The notes under the pieces: model-generated
Databases searched by the model: none
Told to the model about the DNA's origin: nothing
Seen by the model: only the letters and a program-made list of their open reading frames with translations
Part shown: positions 25,746 through 35,830 of the stretch, in pieces
How the letters are laid out: each line of letters starts with the position of its first letter
Position numbering within the stretch: position 1 is the first letter of the stretch
Program-made: the position numbers and the translations under genes
Assembly (NCBI GenBank): GCA_003993805.1
Contig: RSEF01000012.1
Coordinates: forward strand, 4,823,948-4,887,947
Direction of reading: 5' to 3'
Length of the DNA: 64,000 nucleotides
Source: Himantopus leucocephalus
Lineage: Eukaryota > Chordata > Aves > Charadriiformes > Recurvirostridae

Positions 25746-28737
25746 GAACTAGTCCCTATTGCCTTTTGATGTTTATTGCCTTAGGTATGAAGACTGAGGA
25801 AAGAGCCAAATCAATTCAGAGATGAAAACAAAACCACCTACGTAATTTAAAGGGACGTGCTGTCAAACTGCAAAGCACAGCACCGTTGAAACAGGTGGCT
25901 GCTGGGAATCCAGATTCTCCATGTGACTTTAAAAGTTATTTGGACATCCTACGGGAGGAAAAAGCACACTAGAGAAAGCGTAATAAAAAGAAGCATCAAA
26001 ATATTGAAAATATTGCACTATTGAGCTAGAACTAATTAATTTGCCTAACTATCCTGAACAGGCATCACAAACACACCAGTGAATATAGTCACAGTGCCAG
26101 GAGAAAATGCAAAATGCTGGTAGGCTCCTAAAATGGCACTAAGTCCAGTAAATGGCTCTGCATGCTAAAATAACAGTTAATATTTGGATATTTGTATTTT
26201 TTGAACTGACGTTAATGCCTGACACATGGATGAGAGTATCCCAACTCCAGAAATAGTCTACACCATTACCGGAAAAAGATGGCAGAACTTCCACTGTGAA
26301 AGATTTTGTCCTGATAATTCAAATTTACAGCCTGAACGAAATCACTGACAGTTTTTAATCTCTTTCAAAACATATATATTTGTATGTTTGTTTTATAACT
26401 GTGAATATTTTTATCATTCATATGAATGTCTAGTATTGCTTTGAATGTTACTCAGTTCTTCACCTCAACAGGTTCACACAGCAAACATATGTGTTCTTTG
26501 GTAAAAAAAGATTGCCCTTTCACTGATTTGAGGACTCTCTTTTCAAAGTTCCTTTTAAAACTTTCTGATACGAGTGATTATGTTAAGTTGGTAGCTTGTT
26601 AGGAGATAAGCGGGGGATGACATTACCTTGAAGCAGTCTTTCTTTGTAGAGAAAGATAGAAGTTTTGTTTTGCTAAATAACACAGAACTCAACAGAGACT
26701 CCATTTCTTGTTCTGCTTTCAGCTATCTTGCACTTTCTAGAATGTCCCCTCTGAGTTGGTAGCGGAAATGTTCCTTCTCACTTCTCTTATTCCCACAGCT
26801 CCAACAAATAGTGCCACGGTCCCTTGAATTTAGTCCCCAGAAAATCCCCTTGGCTCAGAAAATCATGTCCTATGTATAGACATGTACTTAGTGATGCTCC
26901 CATTCTTTCAGCAAACTCGTGTGGAGCAGAAACTCTTATATTTAGCCTCAAAGATTATAAAGCTTTTGCATCACCTGCCTTNAACATTAAAAAAAAAAAA
27001 AAAAAAGATGATTCATTGAGAGAAGAACTTGATTTTTTTTTCTGTAGTGTTGTCTAACTTCTTGAGGTTTGAAATCTGGAGGCATATTTGCCAGCTAGTC
27101 ATGCCTTGGACAAAAACTACCTTCATCTTCAAGGTATGCTATAAACTGAGGGCTTGAATACATAGAAGTGTTACAAGAATGAGAAGTTTACTTTCCTCTC
27201 ATAGGGAAGAACATACTTCTTGACAGAGAGAAGTATAATGTTGCTACTTGCACCATTTAAACCTGTTCAAGGGTGTGTGAAGGGTGAATCTTGCACTTAA
27301 TACAGTCATCCTTCCAGGGTTTCATTCCGCTCTGTATGAGCAAGGAAAGAAACCTCACTCTCACCAAGCAATATGTATATACAAAGCTTAAGATTCTGCT
27401 CAGCAAGTCACACCCCCTCAACGCAGCAGGACATCAGTTGCACAAACAGGAGAAACATGCTGATGAGATTCAATTAAGCGGTGTAAAAGAACTCATTCAG
27501 TTGACTTAGTGCATTTTGAAGCACATTTCCTACACACAAGATCCAGGAACCCCCAAGAGTGCAATGATCAATAAATTGAGTACAAAGTCCTTTGGATTTC
27601 TCAAGTTCTCAAAATCTGAAACAATCAATTCTGAATGATTTTTTTAAAAAGAGAAAAAAGATATTTTCTATAGACTAGAATGGTATGCACAAGCCCAATT
27701 CCTGGTACAAGTGCCCTGCAATCAGAAGACTACGTATTTCAAGCAATGCGCTTTGTGTGCCTCTACAGAGAAGAAAGGTATAAGGTCTCACCTTTGTGCT
27801 TTTCACTGATTACCTAAGAAGAATTTTCAAGGTGAACAAAAATCTATAAGGAATTGCTCTCTTCTTCCCACGACATAGAGGAGTGAGTTCACCCTGTGCT
27901 CCATCCATACAATCTGTGAACTAGCTTCACTCCCCAGGATTTGTGTTGTTGCAGCACAGTGGTACTGTGGCCATGTGAAATATCGCCATGTAGCAAGGCT
28001 ATGTGAGATAATGTGTTCCTGTGTGAGAAGATGTCTTCCTAAATAACAAGGTGCTCTTCTTCACAGAAAAGCATACAACACACTGTTCTGGTAGGAGGAA
28101 AAAAAAAATGGCTAGTCCCAGATTAATTTGACAGGGTTTGGAGTATGACAATAATGTTAATTGCATTTTTAAAATAATCTCTCTTTAGCTAATATCAATA
28201 AACTGTAAAGATCAGTCTTAATGCTGGGATCCCTGTTGGTTTGAAGCACAGTCTGTTGAAGAAGGAAATTTTGAAAACTTTTTTGGATGACTGGAAATGT
28301 TGGCACTGCCACCATCTTCACAGCTATTGTCCCTGATGAAACTGGCTTTTGCTACTTCCTCAGCCATACAAGACCCTCTATAGTCTCTTTTCTCCTTTAT
28401 TTGAATGCTGTGATGAGAGGCCCAAGTCTTTTGTCTCTGCTATACTTAGTATCTGTCCTTCTATGCAATAGTTTTCTTTCCCTTCCAGATGTTATCGAAG
28501 TCCAATAACTGTTTGAGAGCCAAGACAGATGTAAGCTATTTTTTAAAACACAATTCAAGCCAACTTTCTTTCTTTGAGATGTAAAAATATAACAAAATGT
28601 TATGAATGCCTTTTAATGCTATAGAAATGCAAAAATAAGTGCTATAATAATCATTAGATTATTTATCATCATCGTCAAGGCCAAGTCCTAGCTCTAATAG
28701 CAATCACCATGGCTAGGCTCCAATGCAATTATTATCA
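25746..28737. other. Non-coding block with A-rich tract and one ambiguous base
   Basis: No gene recognised. An A17 run follows an unresolved N at 26982. At 28001-28040 two tandem 20-base units (ATGTGAGATA and GTGTGAGAAG types) agree at 16 of 20 positions and may be the clearest part of a longer degenerate array. The stretch at 28620-28680 is rich in ATAATCATTAGATTA-like homeodomain words. Confidence 0.5.
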
Positions 28738-28817
28738 GGGACCTGCTCCAAAGACCAACACCAAAGTCAATGAGAAACTTTTTCCCACTGAGTTCAGGGT
28801 ACTTTGGATCAGGCTCC
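28738..28817. repeat. Ancient palindromic repeat with inverted ends
   Basis: The left end GGGACCTGCTCCAAAG and right end CTTTGGATCAGGCTCC are inverted repeats of each other with a few mismatches. They enclose AAGTCAATGAGAAACTTTTT and CCCACTGAGTTCAGGG. This follows a widespread amniote hairpin element I remember as GGGCCTGATCCAAAGCCC, AAGTCAATGGGAGTCTTT and mirrored ends. It is probably an old non-autonomous DNA transposon; the family name is not assigned. Confidence 0.65.
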
Positions 28818-30218
28818 GAACTGTCTAAGCTTGCAGAAGCTGCCTTTGGTCCTCCCAAAGCCAACACTCAGAACACAGCGGTTGCTGATCAGTCTCAATA
28901 TTGTCGTTTGTGCTTGAGGATCCTTCAAACAGACAGTGACTATTAATTGCCTTATATTGACTTAGCAGGTCAGAAATGCATTACAGCTTGGGCAGCAAAT
29001 TGCTGGAAAATGGCAGCAAGACCTTTTATTTTCCTAGCTTCTCCACTTTGTGCTTGAACAAGACAAAGCATAAAGAGCCCGAGTTAAATTGTAACAGCTA
29101 AATACTCCCAAATCAAAACCAAGTTTGCCAAAGCAATATAAAGTTTTCATTGCTGTTTGACCCTGTGAAAATGGGTAGCTTTCATAGTGACACACATTCC
29201 TGCTGGTTTTAATCAACACATAATTAATAGCAAATTATAATCATAATATCATATTTCATCCCAAAGGCTCCAAGAGCTCTTGATAAAAAGTTGGCCAAAT
29301 GCTGTACTTAATTATACTCATGCAATCGAGTTCAAATGAGGGTGGACGTTCTTTAACCTCTGCAATGCAGCCACTTGCAAGAAGAAACATACCACCTGCT
29401 CATCAGAATGTACTGCTCCGTGCAATAAGAAAGGGCAAAAAGTAAAGACTCTCTGAAAAAAGTCAGCTGAAACACTGGGGAATACTTAGCAGTTATTACT
29501 CAGTTAGGAACTGGGTGAGGGAAATGTTAGTTAGTCTTACATTAGCTAGTACAGACAGAATGCTATGGGATCTTGCATGAAAAACGCTAGACAGAACCTT
29601 AAGATTCAGATGATCCATTTCCAACAGTCCATACAAGCACCTTTCCACTCAGTAAGCAGTGTCACACTGTGCAGCACCTGTGTGACTACATTTCTTATCC
29701 AAGCCCTGGCTAGCCATAACCTTGCTGAGCTTTTGAGATCTGATGACTTTCTGAAGGGTAATGACCATAAACCTTGACAATTTAGCAAATTATTGGCAAC
29801 AAAGGCTAATTGCTACTGCAGGATATGGTGCTTGAATATGGTACGTTACTCAGTGCACGATCTTTATTTTCTGTTAGTTCCTATCTGATCTCTCTAACCG
29901 TCAAAAGCTGCAATATCAAAAGAACAAAAAGCAAAAACCAAAACACAACCAACGCTGACCGTAGGGATATATTTTCCTTTTGGCAAAAACCCAGCAGTAT
30001 AAATGCTACCTTTTGGAAAGATTACACTCTGGAAGTGTTTAAGCAGTTGACAAATAGAATGATCAGAGCAACAGTCTGTTTATCCTGTCATCTAGAATAG
30101 CATTAAAAATACAGCACCAGAGCTTGTAAGGTTTAGCAGTATTAAAACTGGTGCAAACACAGCGACAGCAATAGTTCTTAAACCTGCCAAAACAAGTACT
30201 GAGTTGCTTTGTACTTAC

Positions 30219-30245
30219 CAGTGCAACTGTCGTCTTCTTTCAGGC
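30219..30245 (-). other. Candidate microexon
   Basis: On the reverse strand a good acceptor (AAGCTGTTTTCTGCAG|GCC) is followed 27 bases later by a strong donor (TTGCACTG|GTAAGTAC). The length is a multiple of three. Very short exons need extra enhancers, so a cryptic coincidence is quite likely. Confidence 0.15.
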
Positions 30246-31260
30246 CTGCAGAAAACAGCTTCCAGTTTACATTCATTTTCAGTTTCCTCAACTGAACTAT
30301 CACGTTTAGGGTTTCAGCCCTCAAACCCCTAATATCGCCTTTCGTGGACTGCTAAGACAGTGCCTCAGTAATATTTCTCGCCAAATGCACACTGTTAGAC
30401 TCTCCAGGTTAGCCAGGTTACACTAAATTCCTGGAAGTGACAGTTCAGTCTCATTGGCAAGCCTGTCCCAAACGTAAATCTTAGTTCTCTTCTCAGAACC
30501 GACTAGACAGTGGGACGCTCCAGACTTACACCCTTCTTTCTCCCAGAGATGCCCACGTTAGCATATGCAGCCAAGGCCATGCCCACCCAGTATGTCCTTC
30601 AGGGGAAGCAGGGCACAGTCACACCCCTAGGGAGACAGGTCTGTGCATCCAGGAACCATGCATTCAACAGATTCCCCTAGATACGTGCTTCTGAGTCATC
30701 GACTTGCCAACACAGCAGGCGAAGCCTAGCACATTTATAAATAACCTGTGGGAAACTCGGGGGAAACCGTAGTTTTCCTCCCTCACAGGAGCTTCTTTAA
30801 ACAGGAGCTGCCTTTTCTCAGATGTTTGTAAGGAATTCTGCAGCATACAACAGCATTAAAAATCAGACACTCAGTAAGTTCAACGGACAGACAGAGATCT
30901 TTAAGTGTAGGTATCAAGGGCAGTACAAGTGTAAAGAGCACCACGAGCTTGTGCAGCCTCTGCTGAAATCCACACTGTATTCTCATGGTTTTCAGTTTAA
31001 AGTTAGCTCAGACATATCTGCATGCCTTGTAAGTCAGTATAACTGCAGCCCCCCAAATCTCCAAGTTATGACGGAGCAGTAACAATCTTTTTCAAGACAA
31101 TGAACTGTAGCATGACATCCAATTTTAAGTAGAACTTTCTACCGGACCCTGTCACAGCTCTCCTAGGAGCTAAAGCTTAAACTGTTAGAGGTTATGACAC
31201 TGCCTCCAAAAGAAATCACAGAATTCTTCCTTTCAAAGGATGCACTCAGGAAAAAGCTGT

Positions 31261-31302
31261 AGGTAGGAAGGCTGGGAAGGCAGGCAAGAAGGAAGGAAGG
31301 AA
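31261..31302. repeat. GGAA/GGCA-rich simple repeat
   Basis: A run of GGAAGG and GGCAGG words ends in (GGAA)3. It is low complexity and strand-asymmetric, and short enough to be ordinary. Confidence 0.8.
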
Positions 31303-32917
31303 AAAAGAGTTAACATTTTGGCTCTGTGATACTACAAGCACCAATTTCCAAGCATATTGGATCAGTAGGGTAATTTTAACTTTCCAAATCTCTCATGGAC
31401 CATAATCAGATCAAAATGAATTGAGGTGATCTTGAAATCTACTGTCAATACTGGTGCACTGCTGAAATGCAGATCACACACGGTGACCAGCAGCTCACAA
31501 GCAACAATTTGGGAACCAATGTACTAGGGTTTGCTCTGCAGTGTTGGCTATTAATGGAATTTGCCACAGAATTTATTCTTTTTAATGTCGAGTTACTCTG
31601 CAAAACTGGAGCTTTCAAGTAAAAAGAAACACATCTCAGTTAAAGCACCTCATCCAAAAATGCAAAGAGAAGTGGTACAAAAATCTTCTACCTGCAGCTG
31701 CAGATGGCTAGTTTATGTAGCTACTTTTCGGATGGTAGTTTTGACCTTACCAATGCAAATTGTCATGGAGGCAAAAGACAGCCAACCCCACTGCATTGTA
31801 ACCAGTGCAGAGGAAATCTAGACAGTCACACACTCGCAACAGGGCAGGTAACCCACAGATGTCTTACCGGACAATGCCAATGGAGTGGGGAGGGCTGTAG
31901 CCTCTTCTGTACTCTTTGCACATCCATGCCCAGAGAAAGGTTCTCCTCTTTAAGATCCAACCTCAAGTAAACAGGTAGTACTACTCTGGGAGCATGTCTC
32001 AATAACTGACTATACCCTATATTTTTAAAAATAAGCCAAGTCAATCAGAACAAATACTTAGCCTAAACACAAGAACAATGGGACTATGACGAAGACAAGG
32101 GCTAATCAAGTGCTAATCAGTAGCAAAATCTATAACCCTGAAGTAATAGCAGAGATGCCAGAGCAGTAGTTATTCATTGACACTGTATAAATTAAACAGT
32201 TAGAGTATCATTAGCTATTACCTTTTCAAACCACATGGGCAAAGAAAATTCCTGATTATTATGGTGGATTACAGGACAATCCAATTATTAGTCTCAGCAT
32301 AAATACTTCTTGTAATTAACGGGCAATGGTGTTAAACTCTGCTAACATATTTTCCACATTACAACTCACAAGCAAGTCAATGAAGATTTTGAGCAATCTG
32401 GCAACCCCTGCACAATTATAGCTGGGTTTCAAAATGGTAATCAGCCAATTTTATGAGATTTGTCCTCTATATCTGCACATCCTAGTAATAAACATCAGTG
32501 TTTGTATTTCTATTGCTGTATGATTATCACATGTTAAACATTAGTTCACGTATCATCCTTAAATTCACATAGATCGATGTAGATATTAAGAAGATAGACA
32601 AACATCTGGGGTGGATTCATAATCCACTGACGGGGTAAATGACAAAAAGTCCCCTCCAGACCTCCTGGGGAGGAAAAGGAGGCTAGGTCTTCCTGACCTG
32701 ACAAGTGTATGACAGTGCAGTGCAGATTGCAGGTTTTGTTACCAATTTTCTGTATCGTAAGACAACAGATGCTAGTGGAGATTGTGAATGTTACTTTGTC
32801 TTCTGAACAACAGATGCTGGGCTTTGGCGCAGTGAAACACACAGGACAAGGTATGGGATTGACTCTTCTGCTACGGTGATGGCTACTTTAACCCTGCTGC
32901 AAGAGAAACCAGCTTAC

Positions 32918-33044
32918 CTTGAAAAACTCTCTGGAAGGTGTTCTTTTGGTTCTGTCCACTGGCCAGTTGTCACTGCCATTCGTTCACTCATTTCAGAGAG
33001 TCACCTGGGAAGTCAAAGGTGCTAATGTTGGGTTTTTTTCCTAG
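32918..33044 (-). other. Candidate first exon of divergent antisense transcript
   Basis: On the reverse strand, TTTTTCAAG|GTAAGCTGG at 32918/32917 is a near-consensus donor that faces away from the CpG island. A second reverse donor, TTCCCAG|GTGACTC, lies near 33008. A transcript initiating inside the island on the minus strand could splice here. The 5' end is unknown, so the right boundary is arbitrary. Divergent lncRNAs are common at CpG-island promoters; no coding potential was identified. Confidence 0.35.
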
Positions 33045-33276
33045 GTGTTAACGTTCATCGGGTACCCGGGATGCGCCTGTTCTTGGTGAAACACTGTCTG
33101 ACAGGGCAGAGCACCCGCTCTGTGACCCCTGGGACGAGGCGGTGCCGCTGCCCGGTGTCATGGCTGCGGTGAGCCGCTGTGGGCCCTGCTGGGGAACGCG
33201 GCCTGCGGAGAGCGACGGCCGGGGAATCCTGACTGGAAACCTCACACTGGGAAAACGTGACTGGAAAGGAGCCCAG
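33045..33276 (+). other. Candidate alternative upstream exon
   Basis: An acceptor-like TTTTTTTCCTAG at 33033-33044 and a strong donor GAGCCCAG|GTGAGGGG at 33276/33277 bracket 232 bases. Within it an ATG in good context (G at -3, G at +4) at 33160 is followed after GCTGCG by another donor-like G|GTGAGCC at 33169. It could be an alternative first exon that starts inside this interval, or an internal exon of an upstream transcript. The protein frame to 33276 matches nothing I know. Confidence 0.3.
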
Positions 33277-33706
33277 GTGAGGGGCGACTCCGACCATTTC
33301 TTATCCTACACTGAGGCACTTTTGAGGAAGTTTGGAAACATGTCTACGTTTCAGCACTTTCAAAACACGGTTCTAAGCTTGCCTGTTTGAAGTAACTTTC
33401 CACTTGGAAACACACACCACTCAAACTCGGCCAGGAAACTGCTAGTTCTTCTAGCAGCTCCCCAGACTTCCCGCCCTTAACGTCTTTGTTCAACTTTTGT
33501 TACCTCGGGCCGAGGGGGAGAAAACCGGCAACCGCTGAGGGGAACTGATCTCCTGACGGCCTCCCCGCCGCCGGACGCGGGGGCAGGGGTGAGTTGATAC
33601 GAGGGGTCGCCTCTAGGCAGAGCGATGGGGTGCGGGCCGGGCCGGGCTTGAGGGGACGCGGCCGGGACCGTGTCCCGCTTCCCGCCGCCGCCGCTCCTTC
33701 TCCTCA

Positions 33707-33737
33707 GGGGCGGGCTGGGGGCGGGGCGGGGCGGCGC
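33707..33737 (+). promoter_or_regulatory. GC-box cluster with G-quadruplex potential
   Basis: Overlapping GGGCGG boxes (SP/KLF type) form at least four closely spaced G-runs of 3-5 on the plus strand within about 25 bases. The cluster lies 70-100 bases upstream of the TTTAAA element. By sequence it fits both SP1/KLF binding and intramolecular G4 formation. Confidence 0.65.
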
Positions 33738-33805
33738 GCGCCCGGCCCCGCTGCTGCGCGGGCGCTGCTGCGTGGGGAGGGCGCGGCGGAGCGGCGGGCG
33801 CCGAG

Positions 33806-33813
33806 CTTTAAAT
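33806..33813 (+). promoter_or_regulatory. TATA-like element (CTTTAAAT)
   Basis: CTTTAAAT is an isolated AT-rich octamer inside an extremely GC-rich context. If used as a weak TATA box it would place a start near 33835-33845. CpG-island promoters often lack TATA, so its use is uncertain. Confidence 0.35.
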
Positions 33814-33859
33814 GAACATTACTATCGCTCGGGGAGGGCAGCGCCGGTGGCTCGGGCCG

Positions 33860-33864
33860 ATTGG
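33860..33864 (-). promoter_or_regulatory. Inverted CCAAT box
   Basis: GCCGATTGGCGGCGG contains ATTGG, which is CCAAT on the reverse strand, in the GATTGGC context favoured by NF-Y. NF-Y boxes usually lie upstream of the start, so use of this one would favour a start at or beyond the pyrimidine-rich CTCTTCTTCTTT at about 33874. Confidence 0.5.
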
Positions 33865-33990
33865 CGGCGGCGGCTCTTCTTCTTTATCATCCTGCTCCTT
33901 CTCCTCCTCCTCCGCCACGGCGGCAGGTAGGGTGTGCGCGTTTGACGGCAAACTTCAGTCCTTCCCCGTGCCCGCTCCGCGGCGCCCTGA

Positions 33991-34010
33991 GGCGAGGCGA
34001 GGCGAGGCGG
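33991..34010 (+). repeat. (GGCGA)n short tandem repeat
   Basis: Four near-perfect GGCGA units lie within the presumed 5' UTR. The tract is potentially length-polymorphic and GC-structured. Confidence 0.85.
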
Positions 34011-35397
34011 GCGGCGCTCCCCTGCCCCGCGGGGACGCACCGCCGTGTCCCGCTCCCTTCCCCGGGCGGGCGTCGAGGGGCGCAGCGGGGGACGCGGCCG
34101 CCCTCGGGGGAAGGAGGCTGAGGCGGCGCCGGCGGCGTCTCCTCAGAGGGGAGAGGGCCCGGCGGAGGAGCTGGGGGCGGCGGCGGGAAGCGCTGAGGTA
34201 AATCGCTCGGGAAACGGCGGCGGGAGGTCGCCTGTTGCCGCCGCGTCGGTGGCGGCTCCGGGTGCGGCGGAGGTTCGCGGTGACACTTCGTTTCCTTCAG
34301 TCAGTCGCCGCCGAGGTCTTTTGAGCCCTCGTCTGCCCGTGTGTGAGGTCGTAGTGGCAACGGGTATCGCCATCAACGAGGACGAAGGGAGGAGAGCGGG
34401 GGTCCCGGTGACCCGCCGGGCGCTCCGGGCCCCCCCCCGGGGGACGCGGGGCTCTTCTCTCGGTGGGAGTCGGAAACAGGCTCACCCGAATAAAAGTTAT
34501 TTCCAGAAGGTGGAGTGTTTTATTTTCTTTCGTTTAATGTTAAACGTGTGCCGGTGCTCTGCTAGCCTGGAGCAGAACATGGATGTGGAAACGTGAAGTG
34601 TCAGTCTAGTGCTCTGCTTCTAGCTTGTTGATAAGGGATTTAAAAGATTTAGTTATAATTTCAGTTCACGTATTATCTTTGCTCGGTTGCTTTAGAACTC
34701 GTTTAAACTGTATGTTCAACAGAGAGGAGTGAACTTTAAAGGAAATCAGGTCAGGCATAGATTCCGGGCATCAAACCCTTTTCAGGTCCCAGAAATAGCC
34801 ACAGAAGTAGCGCGACCAATTCTTTTTTCATGCACCAAGCTTTTTATTTATTTTTTTATTATTATTTTTGTTGGAATTTCGGACAGATCCTGGAGCTCGT
34901 CAACTGGATGTTTTCAGCGTAGTTTATTGAAATAAACACTCTTTCTAAGCTTGTGTTCTTATGCAATTATGTTCGTCTCCCTTGACTATACAAGGTTTGA
35001 GTTTCTGATAGAGGTTGTAGTTCTTAAAATAATAAAGTCTGTTTAGCACAAGGTTTTGGGGTTTGGTTTTTTTTGCATTTTTAGGGTTTAGATCTGTGAG
35101 AAGGTGAAAAGGACTATGACTGTGAGGGAAACTGCCTATTAGCTGTTGTGGGGTAAAAAAAATGGACTTGGATGTGAACAAAAAAGGTTCAGAGAGAATG
35201 TTTTATTTCTAATATTCTGTACTTGAAACAACAGGGTTCTTAAGTTATTGTATGTCTTATAAAGTCTTGAAACAAGAATTGACAAATATTTATCTTGCAG
35301 TAAATGGGTCAGATGATAACATCTTCCATTGGATGTCTTACTTCTGTATTGGACAGCTTTGGTTGCTAAGTAGCTATGAATTCTAATCCCAAAGTAA

Positions 35398-35418
35398 ATG
35401 ATGTCATAATGACATCAT
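35398..35418. promoter_or_regulatory. Perfect 21-bp palindrome with two ATF/CREB-like sites
   Basis: Arms ATGATGTCAT and ATGACATCAT are exact inverted repeats around a single A. Each arm holds the ATF/JUN-family octamer variant TGATGTCA. It lies about 1.2 kb downstream of the presumed first exon, and another TGATGTCA occurs near 36166. The placement suggests a possible proximal intronic regulatory site. Confidence 0.4.
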
Positions 35419-35744
35419 CACGTCCTTTCACTTGATTGATTCTCATAAGAGAACAGTAATGAGATTTGATATACATGTCCCATCTCTTTAATATTCTTCC
35501 TCTGCTTCAGGGGATTTCCTGACCTGCCTGGCAAAATCCAGTGAATCACACTGAGCTCTAGTAAAAAGATGTTCCTTTTGGAGACGAGGTGGAACATTAA
35601 AGGGACAGTGGCTGATTCTGGTCTCTTCAAAAATCTGAGGAACTTGGCAGCTTATGTTTTAAATGTGGAGGTCTAGATATGAAGGGCAGTGATTTAAAGC
35701 TTAGAGTTATTAAATTCACAAGCAGGTGAGGTGGGAAAGTGACT

Positions 35745-35830
35745 TGAATTTCAAAGACACTTAGCTTGAGCTGTTCAAATTGACTTTAGTTGGGTATGTG
35801 GAACTTCAGCACTTTTAGGGATCAAGTCAC
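35745..35830 (+). repeat. Ancient amniote repeat fragment
   Basis: TGAATTTCAAAGACACTTAG, then AAATTGACTTTAGTTGGG and CAGCACTTTTAGGGATCAAG, follow in order the old consensus TGATTTTCAAAGGCACTTAG, ATTGACTTCAGTGGGAG and ACCTTTGAGGATCTGG. It is strongly diverged. A related copy is at 61128-61222. Confidence 0.5.

Larger units (their letters stand above)
28818..32917. other. Proximal upstream non-coding block
   Basis: No gene recognised. It contains a GGAA/GGCA-rich tract at 31261-31302 and a CpG-bearing segment at 30240-30790 whose composition differs from its flanks (possible LTR remnant, not matched). A stretch at 32200-32460 is dense in ATTA-type words and has the texture of a conserved non-coding element. 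A 27-base minus-strand microexon candidate is at 30219-30245. Confidence 0.5.
33840..34197 (+). other. Probable non-coding first exon with two donors
   Basis: Two plus-strand donors lie inside the island: GGCGGCAG|GTAGGG (exon end 33926) and GCGCTGAG|GTAAAT (exon end 34197). The second fits the consensus well. The sequence between is GC-rich and pyrimidine-tracted (CTCCTTCTCC repeats), typical of a 5' UTR. A frame from ATG 33812 stays open to the first donor but has poor start context and a Ser/Gly/Arg low-complexity product, so I treat it as non-coding. The start is a guess; the gene is unidentified and its next exon lies beyond this window or was not recognised. Confidence 0.5.
33045..34480. 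promoter_or_regulatory. CpG island promoter
   Basis: CpG and GC density rises abruptly near 33045, peaks at 33540-34300 with long runs of GCGG, CGCC and GGCGGC, and falls to AT-rich intron by about 34490. It is the only such segment in the window and carries core-promoter-like elements plus splice donors on both strands. This is characteristic of a vertebrate housekeeping or developmental gene start. The downstream gene cannot be named because no coding sequence is visible. Confidence 0.85.

Noticed and set aside
33812..34201. 129-codon open frame on + starting in the TTTAAATG element
   Set aside because: Poor start context, Ser/Arg low-complexity product and overlap with the likely core promoter. 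More likely promoter and 5' UTR sequence.
34045..34596. 183-codon open frame on + across the CpG island
   Set aside because: GC-rich DNA has few stop codons. The product is Arg/Gly/Ala/Pro low complexity and the frame runs straight through the strong donor at 34198.
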